Shown: piece after piece, positions 1-11,071 of the stretch | How the letters are laid out: each line of letters begins with the position of its first letter | Position numbering within the stretch: the stretch's first letter is position 1 | From: Coptis chinensis | Lineage: Eukaryota; Streptophyta; Magnoliopsida; Ranunculales; Ranunculaceae | DNA: 64,000 bases | Assembly (NCBI GenBank): GCA_015680905.1 | Contig: CM027385.1 | Coordinates: forward strand, 28,030,501-28,094,500 | Direction of reading: 5' to 3' | Made by a program: the position numbers and the translations under genes | The notes under the pieces: generated by a model | Databases searched by the model: none | What the model was told of the DNA's origin: nothing | Seen by the model: the letters and a program-made list of their open reading frames with translations, nothing else

Positions 1-1095
1 CCCCAAAGTTTTCACTCTGGCAACTATATCATCTTGCTATGGAAGCTTTAGTAATCGTGTTTCTGTATGTAACATTGGATGACCCGTGGCCGTGAGGGGC
101 TTGTAGTTATGGTTTGGTTATTGAAACACCCTGCCTCTTGTCTTGGTTTGCTTAAAATATCTAGGAGATTTATGTATATAAAGTGACACTCATTTCTTTT
201 CTTTGTGGAGGACATTGTATAATAAATTTTCCAGTAGTGTGACGTGAAGCAGTCCTCTCATATTAATTGTCTTACTTTTTACTACTTGTTGTTTACTTCT
301 CATTATTCTACTACCACTTCCGGCAGGTTTCAGGTTTGGCTTGCATAGATGCTGAGTTGTTGATCCATGTGTTCTAATTAAGTAAGACAATTTAATCTAT
401 TCTTCCCCTATCATATAATTAAGTCTAAGTGATACAACGGAAAATATGATTTTGTTTCTTGTTTCATTTCATTTGGGGGTCTCACCTGTTAACATCCTAT
501 CGTGGTGTCATGTAGGTTGCCTAATAGAAATGATGTGGGATAATGCTTCTTCTGCTTAATAAGAAGAATGGGAGGGCAGAGATTTGGATGAGGCATTACC
601 ACTCTACATTGCTACCTTAGGTAAGGATCGGATTTTTGGATTGAATCCATTTGTGTGACACTAGTACACATTCTTGTTTTTTACATTCTTGTTTGCCTCT
701 ACTTGGGCTGCTCGTTCAGTCTCTAGAAGACCCTCAAGTTTGCTTGTTCTACTTTCTAATCGTCATGAAAGGCTAGGCGACTCACCAAAACAAATGAAAG
801 GTGATGAAGATAGGAATTTTGAAGTAATACACTTTGTTTTTCATTGTGAGGGTTCTTCATCTCGCGTCATTTTTCATTTTGCAGGCATATTTAAGGCTTC
901 ATTACCTTCATCAATTTTTTCCAATTCACTCTTTTTTTTCTCTCGAAGGCGAAGGTGAGGTGATGATACTTGACATGACACTAATTACCATGGGACATTA
1001 ATCGTCGTCTCCAAGCATATCATATGTTGTGTATTGGGGGATTAATTATTTATCTCTTGGGTATTTGTTAATTTCTTTCAAAATTTCTGTTTTAG

Positions 1096-1144
1096 GATTT
1101 TGCAAGAGGATCCCAAACTTTGGGGTTTGTTTGCAGACTGCAAG
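1096..1144 (+). other. Possible captured exon inside the CACTA element
   Basis: A 49-bp stretch is bounded by a pyrimidine-rich tract ending in TTTTAG and a following GGTACG, which read as splice acceptor and donor. Its open frame gives 16 residues beginning ILQEDPKLWG and ending FADCK, a composition more like real protein than its surroundings. CACTA elements are known to capture host gene pieces, so this may be one exon of a captured gene. I do not recognise the gene, and a match this short could be chance. Confidence 0.2.
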
Positions 1145-1620
1145 GTACGAAATTTCTCCTTATTCAAGTTAATCTTGTTGTTGCTGAGCTTGATATACAC
1201 AAAAGGAAGCATTTTAGTTTGATTTTTTTGCAATCCTTTGATCCCCCCATGTTATTAGATATCCCCTCAAGTTAATTTTGCTGATGCTTAGAGTTTATGT
1301 AGATAATAATATGATTACATCTACGTGTGTGCAGTAGCGCAGAGACCACAAGAAATCATCAACACTCATTTTCATGCAAAATATAGCATACTATTGTGTA
1401 CATTGTTAAAAAACTCGATGTTTGATTATAAAGCTCAAAAAACTTGTAAACTTTAGAAAATATCAATGTATTGTTTATCATTTTTTTTTATGCAATATTT
1501 TAGTATGTTACCATTTTATGTCGTTCAAATGGTAATCATGTGTGAATTTAGCTGAGTATTCAGGAAAAACTAGATTCTACAGGGGGAAAAAATTATTTCA
1601 ATAAAATAACTACAAAAAAG

Positions 1621-1976
1621 GGACGATCAAAAGTGTCCAAAATTGATTTTCACAAATTGCAAATGCGACGGAAAAGAATGTCTTAAAAGTTAAAACTAAA
1701 ATAAGACACAATTTGTGACGCAATTTAGGGTCTCAAGTTTGAAAGTTGGTTGGCAAAATTAAAAAGCGATTTACGACGGTTTTCAAAGTCGCAAATTAGA
1801 CGACGGCAATAACAGTCTTTACCTCATCGTATTTCTAATTCACGTTAAGACATTCATCACCGTCGTTAATATTAACGATAGAGCGATTTGCGACGATCTG
1901 TGAGATAACATATTTCGTCGTAAATCCCAATTTAGGACGGATTTAACCGTCGTTTTCGGCCATTTCTGGTGTAGTG
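1621..1976. repeat. CACTA subterminal repeats and terminal inverted repeat
   Basis: Multiple copies of GCGACG/CGACGG/CGTCGT-like motifs in both orientations (for example around 1666, 1774, 1800, 1895 and 1950) lead into the terminus GGCCATTTCTGGTGTAGTG. Such arrays are transposase binding sites in CACTA elements. The inverted partner end lies outside the window. Confidence 0.7.
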
Positions 1977-2556
1977 TAGACAAATTTAGATCTTATCTCA
2001 TAGGGTCTAAGATTGTCGTGTTTACTGATCATTCGGCTTTGAAGTACCTCCTTACTAAGAAGGATAATAAAACGCGTCTGATTCGTTGGGGTACTCTTGT
2101 TGCAAGAGTTTGATATAGAGATTAGGGATAAGAAGGGTACGGAGAACGTGGTAGTTGACCACTTGTCTAGACTTATAGTAGAGTCTTCTACTGATATTTT
2201 GCCTGTGAATGAGTCTTTCCCTGATTAGCAACTGTTTGTTATATCCCAGTCACCTTGGTATGCGGATATTGTTAATTATCTTGTAGCAAAACAGTTTCCA
2301 TCTCATTGGAGATAACAAGATAAATCTAAGTTTCTTGCTGAGGTTAGGAATTTTTTCTGGGATGATCCATACTTGTTTAAGTCATGCCCTGATTAGATTG
2401 TTTGGAGATGTGTTCCTGAGAGTGAGTTTCATAGTATTATCTCTTTTTGCCTTGACCATGCATATAGTAGTCACTTTGGTCCTAAAAAGATGGTTGTGAA
2501 GGTTTTGCAGTGTGGTTTTTATTGGCCTACTCTCTTTAGGGATGCACATTAGTTTT
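1977..2556 (+). pseudogene. pol: Element A pol: RNase H and integrase zinc-finger remnant
   Basis: Translation gives the RNase H motif FTDHSALKYLL, then the conserved linker [10 protein letters not shown] and DHLSRL, then the integrase N-terminal zinc-finger region ending in CLSCDRC. It is broken by a one-base frameshift near 2090 and several in-frame stops (near 2226, 2314 and 2394, and TAG at 2550-2552). The last stop separates this part from the open integrase frame that follows. The CACTA element cuts off the N-terminal side. Confidence 0.8.
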
Positions 2557-2558
2557 GT

Positions 2559-3551
2559 TTGAGTTGTGATAGATGCCAGCGTAAAGATAATATTTCCCAT
2601 AAGAACATGATGTCACTTTCCCCTATTTTAGTTGTGGAGCTTTTTGATGTGTGGGGAATAGACTTCATGGGTCATTTTCTTCCTTTCTTTGGTTATCTTT
2701 ATATCCTTGTTGTCGTAGACTATGTTTCTAAATGGGTTGAGGCAGTGCCATGTAAGACGAATGATCATAAAGTCGTAGTTAAATTTTTAAAATATAATAT
2801 ATTTTCTCATTTGGGTACTCATCGTGCAATTATAAGTGATAATAGTACTCATTTTACACACCGAGCATTTGAATCTTTAATGAAAAAGTACTCTATTACT
2901 TATAAGCTTTCTACCCTTTACCATCCTCAAACTAGTGGCCAAGTTGAAGTATCTAATAGGGAAATTAAGCGAATTTTAGAAAAGAATATACGACCTAACC
3001 GTAAGGATTGGTCTCAACGTCTTAATGATTCTCTTTGGGCTTATAGAAATGCTTATAAAACTCCTATTGGTATGTCTCCGTATAGGCTTGTATTTGGGAA
3101 GGCATGTCATTTGCCTATAGAATTGGAACATTATGCTTTTTGGGCCATTAAAACTTTTAAGTTTGATATGTGTAGGGCAAGTTCACAACGTAAACTTCAG
3201 TTGAATGAGTTAGCTGAGTTGAGGAATAAGGCATATGAGAATGCCAAGATTTACAAAGAGCGGACTAAGATCTTTCATGATAAATCTATTCTTCGCAAGT
3301 CTTTTGAACCTAATAAAAAAATCTTGCTATATAATTCTCGTTTGCATCTTTTTCCTGGTAAGTTACGTTCTAGGTGGATTGGTCATTTCATTGTTAAAAA
3401 TGTTTTTCTTCATGGTGCTGTTGAGATAGAGGATCCTACCGATGGTTGTGTGTTTAAGGTAAATGGTCAACGTTTGAAACCATACCTTGACAGTTTGGCT
3501 GAGCAGGATGTGGAAGAGGTGGGTCTTATTGATCCTGTTTATCATGGCTGA
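2559..3551 (+). CDS. pol: Element A integrase (open part, 330 codons)
   Basis: Encodes the catalytic core and C-terminal part of an Athila-type integrase, which joins retrotransposon cDNA to host DNA. The core contains GIDFMG (first Asp), ISDNSTHF (second Asp) and GQVEV (Glu), with 35 residues between the second Asp and the Glu, so the D,D-35-E triad is intact. The family signature [17 protein letters not shown] is present. The C-terminal part has the Athila pattern of [11 protein letters not shown], then a basic region and a small beta-rich domain. The first ATG is not the native start: the frame continues upstream through a TAG at 2550 into the zinc-finger region, and integrase is normally cut from a polyprotein. 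It is open over its whole length but belongs to a dead element. Confidence 0.85.
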   Translation: MSCDRCQRKDNISHKNMMSLSPILVVELFDVWGIDFMGHFLPFFGYLYILVVVDYVSKWVEAVPCKTNDHKVVVKFLKYNIFSHLGTHRAIISDNSTHFTHRAFESLMKKYSITYKLSTLYHPQTSGQVEVSNREIKRILEKNIRPNRKDWSQRLNDSLWAYRNAYKTPIGMSPYRLVFGKACHLPIELEHYAFWAIKTFKFDMCRASSQRKLQLNELAELRNKAYENAKIYKERTKIFHDKSILRKSFEPNKKILLYNSRLHLFPGKLRSRWIGHFIVKNVFLHGAVEIEDPTDGCVFKVNGQRLKPYLDSLAEQDVEEVGLIDPVYHG

Positions 3552-3701
3552 TTGATTATAATTTATGTTTTATTGTTTTATTGTTTTTTGTTTCTTTTTA
3601 GGTTTTGTTTATTTCCTTTTGTTAGAGTCATTTCGCATTGATTCCATGTATTTCATTTCAGCCCCTAGTCTACTTTAGTTAGACATAGCGCTAATCCAAG
3701 A

Positions 3702-3766
3702 ATGGGTTGTGTGAAGCATTCGTCTGCTAGAGACGTTAACTGTAGCGCTTGTGGGAGGCAACCCAT
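3702..3766 (+). other. Inverted repeat after integrase stop
   Basis: ATGGGTTG (3702-3709) and CAACCCAT (3759-3766) are perfect 8-bp inverted repeats. The right arm lies in GGGAGGCAACCCAT, a motif that I recall recurring after pol in many plant Athila-type elements. Its function is unknown; a stem-loop in the RNA is the simplest reading. Confidence 0.5.
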
Positions 3767-4055
3767 GTTTTTATTTTTGTTTTGTCTTTTGTGCATATAT
3801 CTCATGCATTCCACTTTAGCACATTTTCTCTGTCTTTTTGGAGAAGTGTAACTCTATGGAATGAGATATGTGACACATGCTAGTCGTTGTAGTAATTTGG
3901 TTCCTTATATATATTATCACTATATATCTTTGGTAAGGTACTAATTTCTACAGGTGACTCGAGCTTTATTTTTCGTTTATGGAGCTATTGGTAACCTCTT
4001 TCCGTTATTTTTACTTATCCATGTTGTTATTTTTTTAATTTAAGCATACATGTTA

Positions 4056-4093
4056 ACATTGAGGACAATGTCTAAGATAAGTTTGGAGGTGGG
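4056..4093 (+). promoter_or_regulatory. Element A internal AGGA hairpin and purine tract
   Basis: ACATTG-AGGA-CAATGT (4056-4071) forms a perfect 6-bp stem with an AGGA loop and is followed by TTTGGAGGTGGG (4082-4093). The arrangement copies that of the true 3' PPT of these elements and recurs in B, D and E. It may be a second plus-strand priming site. Confidence 0.5.
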
Positions 4094-5398
4094 AACAAAA
4101 TGTTTTGTTTAATGAAAAATAAAAATTATTTATACTATCCACTTAGAGATAGTGGTATTCTTTCTTTTTCGGTGATGATTATAGTCTAGAAGTCTCATTT
4201 AGCATTAGAATTAAGAGTAGTTATTAGAAACTTAGGTTAATATATAGGTAATAGTCATTGCATCTTTTCATAAATGTTTTGCATGAACATCATGAGTGTA
4301 CTTGGCAGTATTTTTCTGAGACCTAGATTAGAGTGCTTAATTTTACATATCCTGTGAGAATCTAGCCTAAAAGCCTCATACGAGTGATATCTGAGTAATG
4401 ACACAAGGGAGAAGTTAATTCTTAGTAGAGAAATCGCACGTCAATTTGTTTGATCATCATACCATATCTTAAGAGAGAATTTAGACCATTTTTGGATCGA
4501 TATAGCTAGAAATTCCAACCCAAAGAATTTTTTTTTCCGCTAGTTGCCCTATTGAGCCTTTTCTTTTAGCTTTTTCATGAACCGCAAATTCTTTACCCTT
4601 TATAAAAACAAAATAAAAATAAAAATAACCTACCTATCTTGAATGAGTCTGAGAAATAAGATGAAATGAAGATTTGAAGAAAAGAAAAGAGAAAGACCTG
4701 TGGAAAATCAAAAATTTGTTAGTTGCTTCAAAAAGAAAAATAAGAAAAAGAAAATAAAGTTTCCATCCAAAGAAAATAAAATAAATATAAATAAAATAAA
4801 AAGTTAGAACTCCAAAAACATAATCAAATGAGTCAAAAGCCAAAACAAAAGGGCTAAGGATGGAAACAAAGTGTAGAAGCAAAATAAGAACAATGCTAGC
4901 TTTCTCTAGTTACATATTTTGAAGACCTTATTTTCTCAGACTTGTCTATTTTGTTTATCCAGTCCATTTATTCTTAAACCATCACTTAAGCCGTACATAA
5001 CACCTAATAAAGACCTTTAGATCAATTAGAAATAGGTTGGTGTGATAGTAAGTGGAAGATGTGCTTTATCGACCTCGGCTCCCTTGGACGTCATTGAGAT
5101 TGTGAGGAAGAGTGTGCTCACTGCACACTGAAGTGAGCGATATCTGAGTGGAAAAATCAGAGTATTTTTGTCTTGACACATTTGTAAGGACTTACTTAGG
5201 GACGCTACTCCAAAGTTTCATAAACGGACCTGCCATTGCATTTCATAGTATAGTTCATTGCATGTTTATTTATTTTTAGATGATTTGATTATTATGTATG
5301 TATTAACTTAGGTTTTAAAATGAGTATTCTTTATTCCTTTCTAGTGAGATGTATAAATACCTAAGATTAAATTAAGGAGACATTGTTGTTATTTCTTA

Positions 5399-5614
5399 GT
5401 CACTATAGTATAGATGAAGTTTGTGAGTATCTTCTATGAAAACTCTCACGAGACTAAACTCGTCCACTAGGGTAAACCTAGGGGTTTAAGAGGCTTGTCA
5501 CACATGCTAAGTGTAATCGTGATTCCTACAAAAGTGAGTTAGGATTTTTGTTTTTGCTATTAGTTTAAATTTAGTTTTGCTCAAGGACTAGCAAAATGTA
5601 TGTTTGGGGGTATT
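5399..5614 (+). promoter_or_regulatory. Element A structured 3' segment and polypurine tract
   Basis: Directly upstream of the 3' LTR. It starts with a diverged form (GTCACTATAGTATAG) of the 15-nt tRNA-Asp-like block seen in B and E. A GAAG...CTTC stem, a CTAGG...CCTAG stem (5466-5480), a hairpin with arms TTTTGCT/AGCAAAA, and the G-rich tract GTTTGGGGGTA ending at the LTR follow. The purine tract is the expected primer for plus-strand DNA synthesis. Confidence 0.6.
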
Positions 5615-7092
5615 TGATAAGCACGTAAATGTTACATATTTACGTCCAATTTTATATTAGTTAGTACATTTATTTTATTTCTTTGATTAAATTAGTGCAT
5701 TTTCGGTGAATTTGCAGGAAATCAAAATAATATATGAAAGTGTGGAAAAAGCGTAAAATGGTCATTGAAACCAAAGTGTTGCAGCTGTAGAAGAAGAAAT
5801 ACTGGTGGCATATGAATGGCCTTTTCAGTTTATATAGGTTTTAGTGGCGTGAGCACATGACCTAATTCTCTAGCTTGAATTATTGGTTGGGCCCTTAAAT
5901 ATTTGAATTGAGAAAAAATAGAAATAGAAGGTGGGACTTTAAGTACCCACGTGACCAGCATGAAGTCTTTGTTATATCAATCCAGCACATGCCTACTAAT
6001 GGCCACACCATTTTCTATCCACCTTGATGTACTGTAGCAACCCTTCGTTTCCTTCTCCATCTCCAATTCACACAAACAGTAAACCATCTAAAATTCTGAT
6101 TTATTCGATGGAACACCGACAGCCTTTCCAATTTGAATTTTTCCTTTAATAAATTAAAACCCTAAACCAAACCTATATATATACTAGAGAAACCGAAAGG
6201 AAGAAAGGAGACAGACGCTAGAGTTTGAGTGACTGCGGGAGCTAGAATTATCACACAGTCATTAGAATTCAACGGAAACAGAAGACAGAAGTGCCACAGC
6301 AGGATATCGATTTTTATTAATGGCTCTATTTTCTTCTGTTTTTGCTGCTCTATTTTCCATGTGTAACTAAACTATTTCTAGGGCGTAGATGAAACCTTAG
6401 ATCGATGTGGATGTTTGATATTTGATATTTGGTATTCCTGAATTGTTATTAATGATTAAATTCTTTTTTGAACTCGTGATTAATATATCTATTATTTCTT
6501 TCACCGTTTCTGTTATGCATTTTCGGTAGTTTGAATAGGTGATTATTAATCAAGCTTGGTATAACTGTTAGTATTAAATCCTTTGATTGTTTGTCCTATA
6601 AGAAGACAAATAATGTTTTGGGTTTAATCTTTAGCCGAGTAAGAAGATAATTTTGCGAAGAAAGTACACAAAAAATTGTAACGATAATATCATCGAGAAA
6701 GCAATCGATTATCATCGATAATGCTACTCATAAATATATAACTGGAATATAAAAGGTTAAGTCGATAGTGTCTACAGAGATTTAAGGTGGATTTGACAAT
6801 CCTAGAATTCTCTCCACTTAGCAAAACCCAATTAGTTAGTTTCTTTCTTTCTTAGACCGTAGTTAAATTAAATAGTTTTAGTTAATAGTTAATTCCAACC
6901 TCCATAAACAAATATTGTTCGAATTAGGATAAATAATAAGTTAGTACTCAGTTGTTTCTAAGTAGCAATCCCTGTGGGATCGATCTCGTTCTTGCACACC
7001 TATTACAATAGACCTCGTGCGCTTGCGAGTATTATTATTATTAAAGTAGAGTTTAATTAGTATATTTATTTAGGCCGGTTAATTTCCTATCA
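5615..7092 (+). repeat. Element A 3' LTR (1478 bp)
   Basis: Begins TGATAAGCACGTAAATG immediately after the polypurine tract and ends CCTATCA, so both ends carry the TG...CA and TGATA...TATCA termini of the Athila LTRs here. The U5 side contains GCAATCCCTGTGGGATCGA. The same start, CCCTGTGGGATCGA block and end occur, inverted, in the solo LTR at 52523-54466, so the two are one family at some divergence. Confidence 0.88.
6174..6183 (+). promoter_or_regulatory. TATA-like box in element A LTR
   Basis: TATATATATA about 560 bp into the LTR, followed by a purine-rich stretch. In a 3' LTR it would drive transcription out of the element only if active. Confidence 0.4.
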
Positions 7093-7097
7093 CTAAG

Positions 7098-8840
7098 AAA
7101 CCTACTTTCCTTCCTTATAAAACTCCCAATATATCATTCAAGCTCCAAACAATTTATGGTGAACCTCAATTAAATAAACTTTGAACTTACCACAGCTACA
7201 ACTTCAATTCACTACTGCTGCACTGTCTTGTTTTTTTGGGCTCCTGTTTGCATTGAGGACCTCTCACTAGCTTCTTGTACAGGTCTAGGAGTTGCATATT
7301 TATCCCCAAACATTTCCGGCTCAGCATCATAAAGATCATCATCTTTCAAGTCTGCCAGTTCCTCAAATTAAAAATGTTTCTTTCTACACAAAAAGATTTT
7401 CATCAGGGTGTACTGGTCTTATTTGTTGAATAGGTGTTTGCACAACTACTAGAGACTGGTCCTCAGTAGTTTGGTCTGCAAAAGTGCATTCAACTCGTCT
7501 GGGGGAGACTACGTTTTAATTGCTTGAAGAATGGATCTCACTATGACTCTATTGAGCCTGCTGCCCATTTTCTTCCAGGTTGCAGAGTCTTGTCTCTTGC
7601 AGGCTTTCGTACCTAGTAACCAAAGTTTGTTCAGTGTTTGCAATCACTATTGCTAGCGACATTGTTCCCTCTCCCTGAGTCTCTTGCTCACTTGTTGATT
7701 CATTCCCTTCTTGACTCGGAGTGTCTCCTCCTCTAGTGTTTGTTGTTGTTGTTTCATCACCATTTCTCTACTCTATCCTCCTTTGTTTCCACACCCTAGT
7801 TGTTCTTCCATAGCACTTTTCTGTTGTATGCCCAAACTTATTACATTTTGTGCATGACATAGGTTTCCATGGGTACTCAAGAGGTATTACAACCTCTCGG
7901 TTCCCTGCTTTAACTAATATAGAGTCTCTATATTCATCGTTTACAGGGAATTCAATGCAGAATCTTGCAAATGATAATCTCTTCCTTTTTGTTGTAGCAT
8001 CATCTATAAACATAGGCGTACCTCCAACTAAGCTTGCAAGATAAGAGATCGAGTCCATCAAAAGTCCACATTTCTTTTGGTACATCCATTAGCTTTACCC
8101 ATAGAGGAATGGAAAAAACCTTGTTCTTGTAGTTATCAACCTCTATTGTCCATGGCTTTACAACAAACACACGACCAACAATAAAAATGGGTCCTTCATC
8201 AAGAACCATTTGGCAGTCTTCTGAGCTCGTAAAGTTCATATAGAAAAGTTCTTTATTGGTGAGGATGTCAAAGGAACCTTTTAGTTTCCATTTTTTTCTC
8301 CAAAACATCCTTAACCGTCAGGAAAGATAATCTTTTATCTAGGAAACAACCCACCAGATACTCATCCCACTGTTTAATACCTTGCTCTAGTAAATCAGGA
8401 GGGAATTGAGCAACTCCATCTATATAGATGGGAGGGAAAGACTTAAATGTGATTATGGTCTAGAGAACCAGAACAACCAAACAAAGAGCTCCAAGAGGTG
8501 CCATGAGGATCCCCAGAACTATTTGGGTTAACAGAAGGCATGGGGTTGCTTAAGGGAGCCATTTGGAGAAGAAAGAGAGGTAGGCAGGCCTGGAGAAGAC
8601 AAGAGACAGGGAGTTTTTCTTCCAACAAGATGAAAAGTTGCCTATTTAGGAAAGAAAATATTGAGATAAAAGTGATACGCAAGCCTTCACCTAACTTTTT
8701 TTTTATCTAAAAATGGGTTATAAAATATAAGGTTTCAAGTGATTTCTAGAGAGAGAAAAGTAGAGCTTCTCTCACTAGAAAACATGTTATCTATTCCCCA
8801 ACGAGAAAATTATTCTCGAAGAGAAAATCTTCATGGTACA
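7098..8840 (-). mobile_element. LINE1: L1-type LINE, 5' part (minus strand)
   Basis: Reading the minus strand from about 8840: a 5' leader with CTCTACTTTTCTCTCTCTAG-like text, then an ORF1 of the DUF4283/zinc-knuckle type, then degenerate sequence down to element A, which was inserted into it. ORF2 (endonuclease/RT) would lie left of element A and outside the window. The exact 5' end is uncertain. Confidence 0.6.
7200..8562 (-). pseudogene. LINE1 ORF1: DUF4283 / CCHC zinc-knuckle protein, broken
   Basis: ORF1 proteins of plant L1 elements bind the LINE RNA. From the ATG at 8562 the frame passes through a Ser/Pro-rich start, then a DUF4283 domain (FLDKRLSFLTVKDVL near 8330, VVKPWTIEVDNY near 8150, IPLWVKLMDVP and YPWKPM). 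A zinc knuckle CTKCNKFGHTTEKC near 7820-7860 (CX2CX4HX4C, intact) follows. The C-terminal part is Thr/Ser/Gln-rich. Frameshifts near 8445, 8296 and 8045 and stops (TAG at 7768-7770 and more beyond) break it. The left end at 7200 is approximate. Confidence 0.75.
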
Positions 8841-10824
8841 CTACAAAAATGGATTAAATGTTTGTGTTAAAAAAAACTCGTTATTACATCTAGAGGTTAA
8901 TGAATAATGATTCATCTTCTTCCTCTAACATAATATATATTTGTGAATGATTCTTCTTCTTTCTTTCGCATAATACTTATGGAGAAGCGATGAGCCTACT
9001 GGAAGCAATAAATATAATATAGTCAGTGAAAAAAATAATAAAAGTAAAAATGGTAAGTAAAGCCACTAACAATGTTACCGTGGATAGATTAAAGATAATG
9101 ATTCTTCCAATAAAATATTATTAATTTATACTCAATACTTATTAAAGATGAACAGTTCCAATAACTTTGCCTTCTCACCAACAACGACTAATCAAATAAT
9201 TAAAAAGAGGGAAAGAAGGAAAGGAAGAGAGAAGAGGACCACATGACTTATTGTTGATATCTTTATATTTAATTTCCTAATATGGAGGAGTTGAAATTTT
9301 AAAGTCTCCAAAATATTTTGTTTCTAATTAAAATTGTTTTTGTTGTTAACCATTGTTAGCCATGAGAAAGTATTATCGACAACATGTCCATATCTTATTC
9401 GACCCACATACAATATAATATCTTCCCACATATAAAATTTGTTGTATGTCTACTACCTTTATTAACAAATATTAGCCTAATATATAAAATCTTTGCAAAA
9501 AATACAATATATATATAAACATAAATTCTAATTTTTAAAGTTCTCAATTTAGACAAATTTTTTTTTGTATTTCCACGTATTCAAAAAAAATAATTAAACA
9601 TAACAAAATAGAAACTCATACCGCAAACAACAACTTTCGGCATGTCTATAACGTTGATCAATCACCTAGACATGTCACCAAGTTCATAAAAAAAACAAAC
9701 AAACAATAAATTGCCATGAATTTAAGGTTTTACATCTATAGTAACCTTTATATAAAACAACTAAACGAGAAATAACGAAAAATTGCATATACAAAAAATT
9801 TACTACCGATGACTTCTCATTCTCTGAACATGAGATAAGAAATCTAGTGGAGGTCTGCTATCTAGTTCAACAAAACTCTCTTACTTTTACTAGTGGAGCG
9901 CACATTAGTGTTGATGTGGGTATTGGCTGTTTTGAAAGGGGGAAAACCCAATTAGTGATCTAGTAAGATTTGAAGCCTAATATAATAAATGGCGATATCA
10001 AAGTCCATGTTCAGACATAATCTATACGAAGTTTGTTGTAAATCAAAGCAAAGTTTATAATATTAAACATCATATATTTAAGAAATTACATAGTTAAGTG
10101 AAGTGGAAAAAAAAATAGAACACATTATAAAAACAAAAATAAATAAACACACTATAAAAACAACACATATATTAGAAAAAAAAAATCGACTATCATCACC
10201 GATGTTCTATTTGCTTGAAGATATTTTCGTAACAGTTAAGAAGCTATTTTTGTATTGCCTATTGAACTCAATTATTTTTATATGAAATATAGCTTCATAG
10301 CCGACCAAATGCTGAAAGAGCTCCAATAGTATTTCATTACCATTCTCATGTATGTAGTTAGTGTGAGTATAAATTTGTTGAAAACGAAAATACATTGAAA
10401 ATTTGAGAATCAATTAATTGTAACTTTAATTTGTACCTATGAGTAAATTTCATTTAGTTCTTCTTGTAACCAAGTGCACTGGTCAACAATAAGCAAAAAC
10501 CAGAGTTGATGCACAACCTCTAATTTCGAACAATAAACTTGTGATCATCGTGTATAATATGTTGGAGCAACAAAATGTGAGATGAATTAAATGGAAGCCT
10601 GATTAAACCTTAGTTGGTTTCACAATCTTTCAGAAGACAAGTGCTCTACAAACATTGAATGAAGAAACAGAAACAAGCGGAAACTAAATTGGCATAAGAA
10701 TAAACCATTGATAATTATATTATAAGTGACGAAGAGTTTACACATTGGAGTGAATCTGCACGACATCCAAAACTTATTCATGAATGACTATAGCTTGCAT
10801 GTACTCATCAAGAGTTAGTTTCTT
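8841..10824. other. AT-rich stretch, nothing recognised
   Basis: Two kilobases of AT-rich sequence without a convincing ORF, TIR pair, LTR or RNA gene. Two near-identical copies of an AATGATTC...TCTTCTTC motif occur at about 8908 and 8945. A CACTACAAAAATGG at 8840 resembles a CACTA end but has no partner. Confidence 0.5.
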
Positions 10825-11071
10825 GAATCACATGAGTTTTCATCCAATTCCACTCCCTCGTCACCTTCATTGTTAACACAAGAAGTGTTACTATGTTCTA
10901 GATCAGCTGTAGTTTCTCATATATTGGGCCTTTGTATAATGTTCTGTTTGACTGGTGTGCGCATTGCTATTTCCCACTCCCTCATTGGTATCCACTGTGA
11001 CGGACATAGTTTTAGAACTCCACTCTACTTCTATGTTTCTTCTATTAAGTATTCTTTTATGGCTTTTGGAT
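10825..11071 (-). pseudogene. LINE2 ORF1 relic, C-terminal piece
   Basis: On the minus strand this continues, after removal of the Mutator-like insertion, the coding sequence at 12009-12068. It reads as a hydrophilic C-terminal tail (SQWIPMREWEIAM, later TSCVNNEGDEGVELDENS) with two or three stops, ending at a TAA near 10825. The acidic Ser/Asn-rich tail fits a LINE ORF1 C-terminus, but no domain is recognisable. The assignment rests mainly on continuity across the insertions. Confidence 0.4.

Larger units (their letters stand above)
1..1976. mobile_element. CACTA transposon, one terminal part (continues left of window)
   Basis: The right boundary ends in TGGTGTAGTG, the inverse of CACTACACCA, the hallmark terminus of plant CACTA (En/Spm) elements. 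It is preceded by about 350 bp rich in short CGACGG/GCGACG repeats typical of CACTA subterminal regions. Directly after it, TAG (1977-1979) is both a possible 3-bp target duplication and in frame with the RNase H coding sequence of element A, so the transposon appears to have inserted into A. The matching left terminus is not in the window. From 1 to 1620 I see no transposase domain; the longest open stretch (674-958, plus) is not recognisable and may be chance. Confidence 0.75.
3552..5614 (+). other. Element A long noncoding 3' region
   Basis: About 2 kb between the integrase stop and the 3' LTR with no credible ORF; antisense ORFs over the A-rich tract near 4634-4882 are composition artefacts. 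It holds an inverted repeat at 3702-3766, an AGGA hairpin with purine tract at 4056-4093, an A-rich block at 4600-4870, and the structured segment before the 3' LTR. Blocks such as TTTGGATCGATATAGCTAG and the stretch around AAAGACCT are shared at the same relative positions with elements B, D and E. Confidence 0.8.
1977..7092 (+). mobile_element. Element A: Athila-type Ty3/gypsy retrotransposon, 3' part
   Basis: Order on the plus strand is RNase H remnant, integrase, about 2 kb of noncoding 3' region, polypurine tract, then a 3' LTR from 5615 to 7092. The 5' LTR, gag, protease and most of RT lie left of the CACTA insertion and are not in the window. The integrase sequence and the long untranslated 3' region fit the Athila lineage. 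The element sits in a minus-strand LINE (LINE1), with CTAAG at 7093-7097 the expected target duplication; its partner is out of view. The RNase H part is broken, so the copy is inactive. Confidence 0.85.

Noticed and set aside
4634-4882. Antisense ORF in element A 3' region rich in Phe/Leu
   Set aside because: It is the reverse reading of an A-rich noncoding block; similar artefacts occur at 18571-18867 and 27319-27507.
8840-8853. CACTACAAAAATGG as a second CACTA terminus
   Set aside because: No inverted partner, subterminal repeats or 3-bp duplication found nearby; a common short motif in AT-rich DNA.
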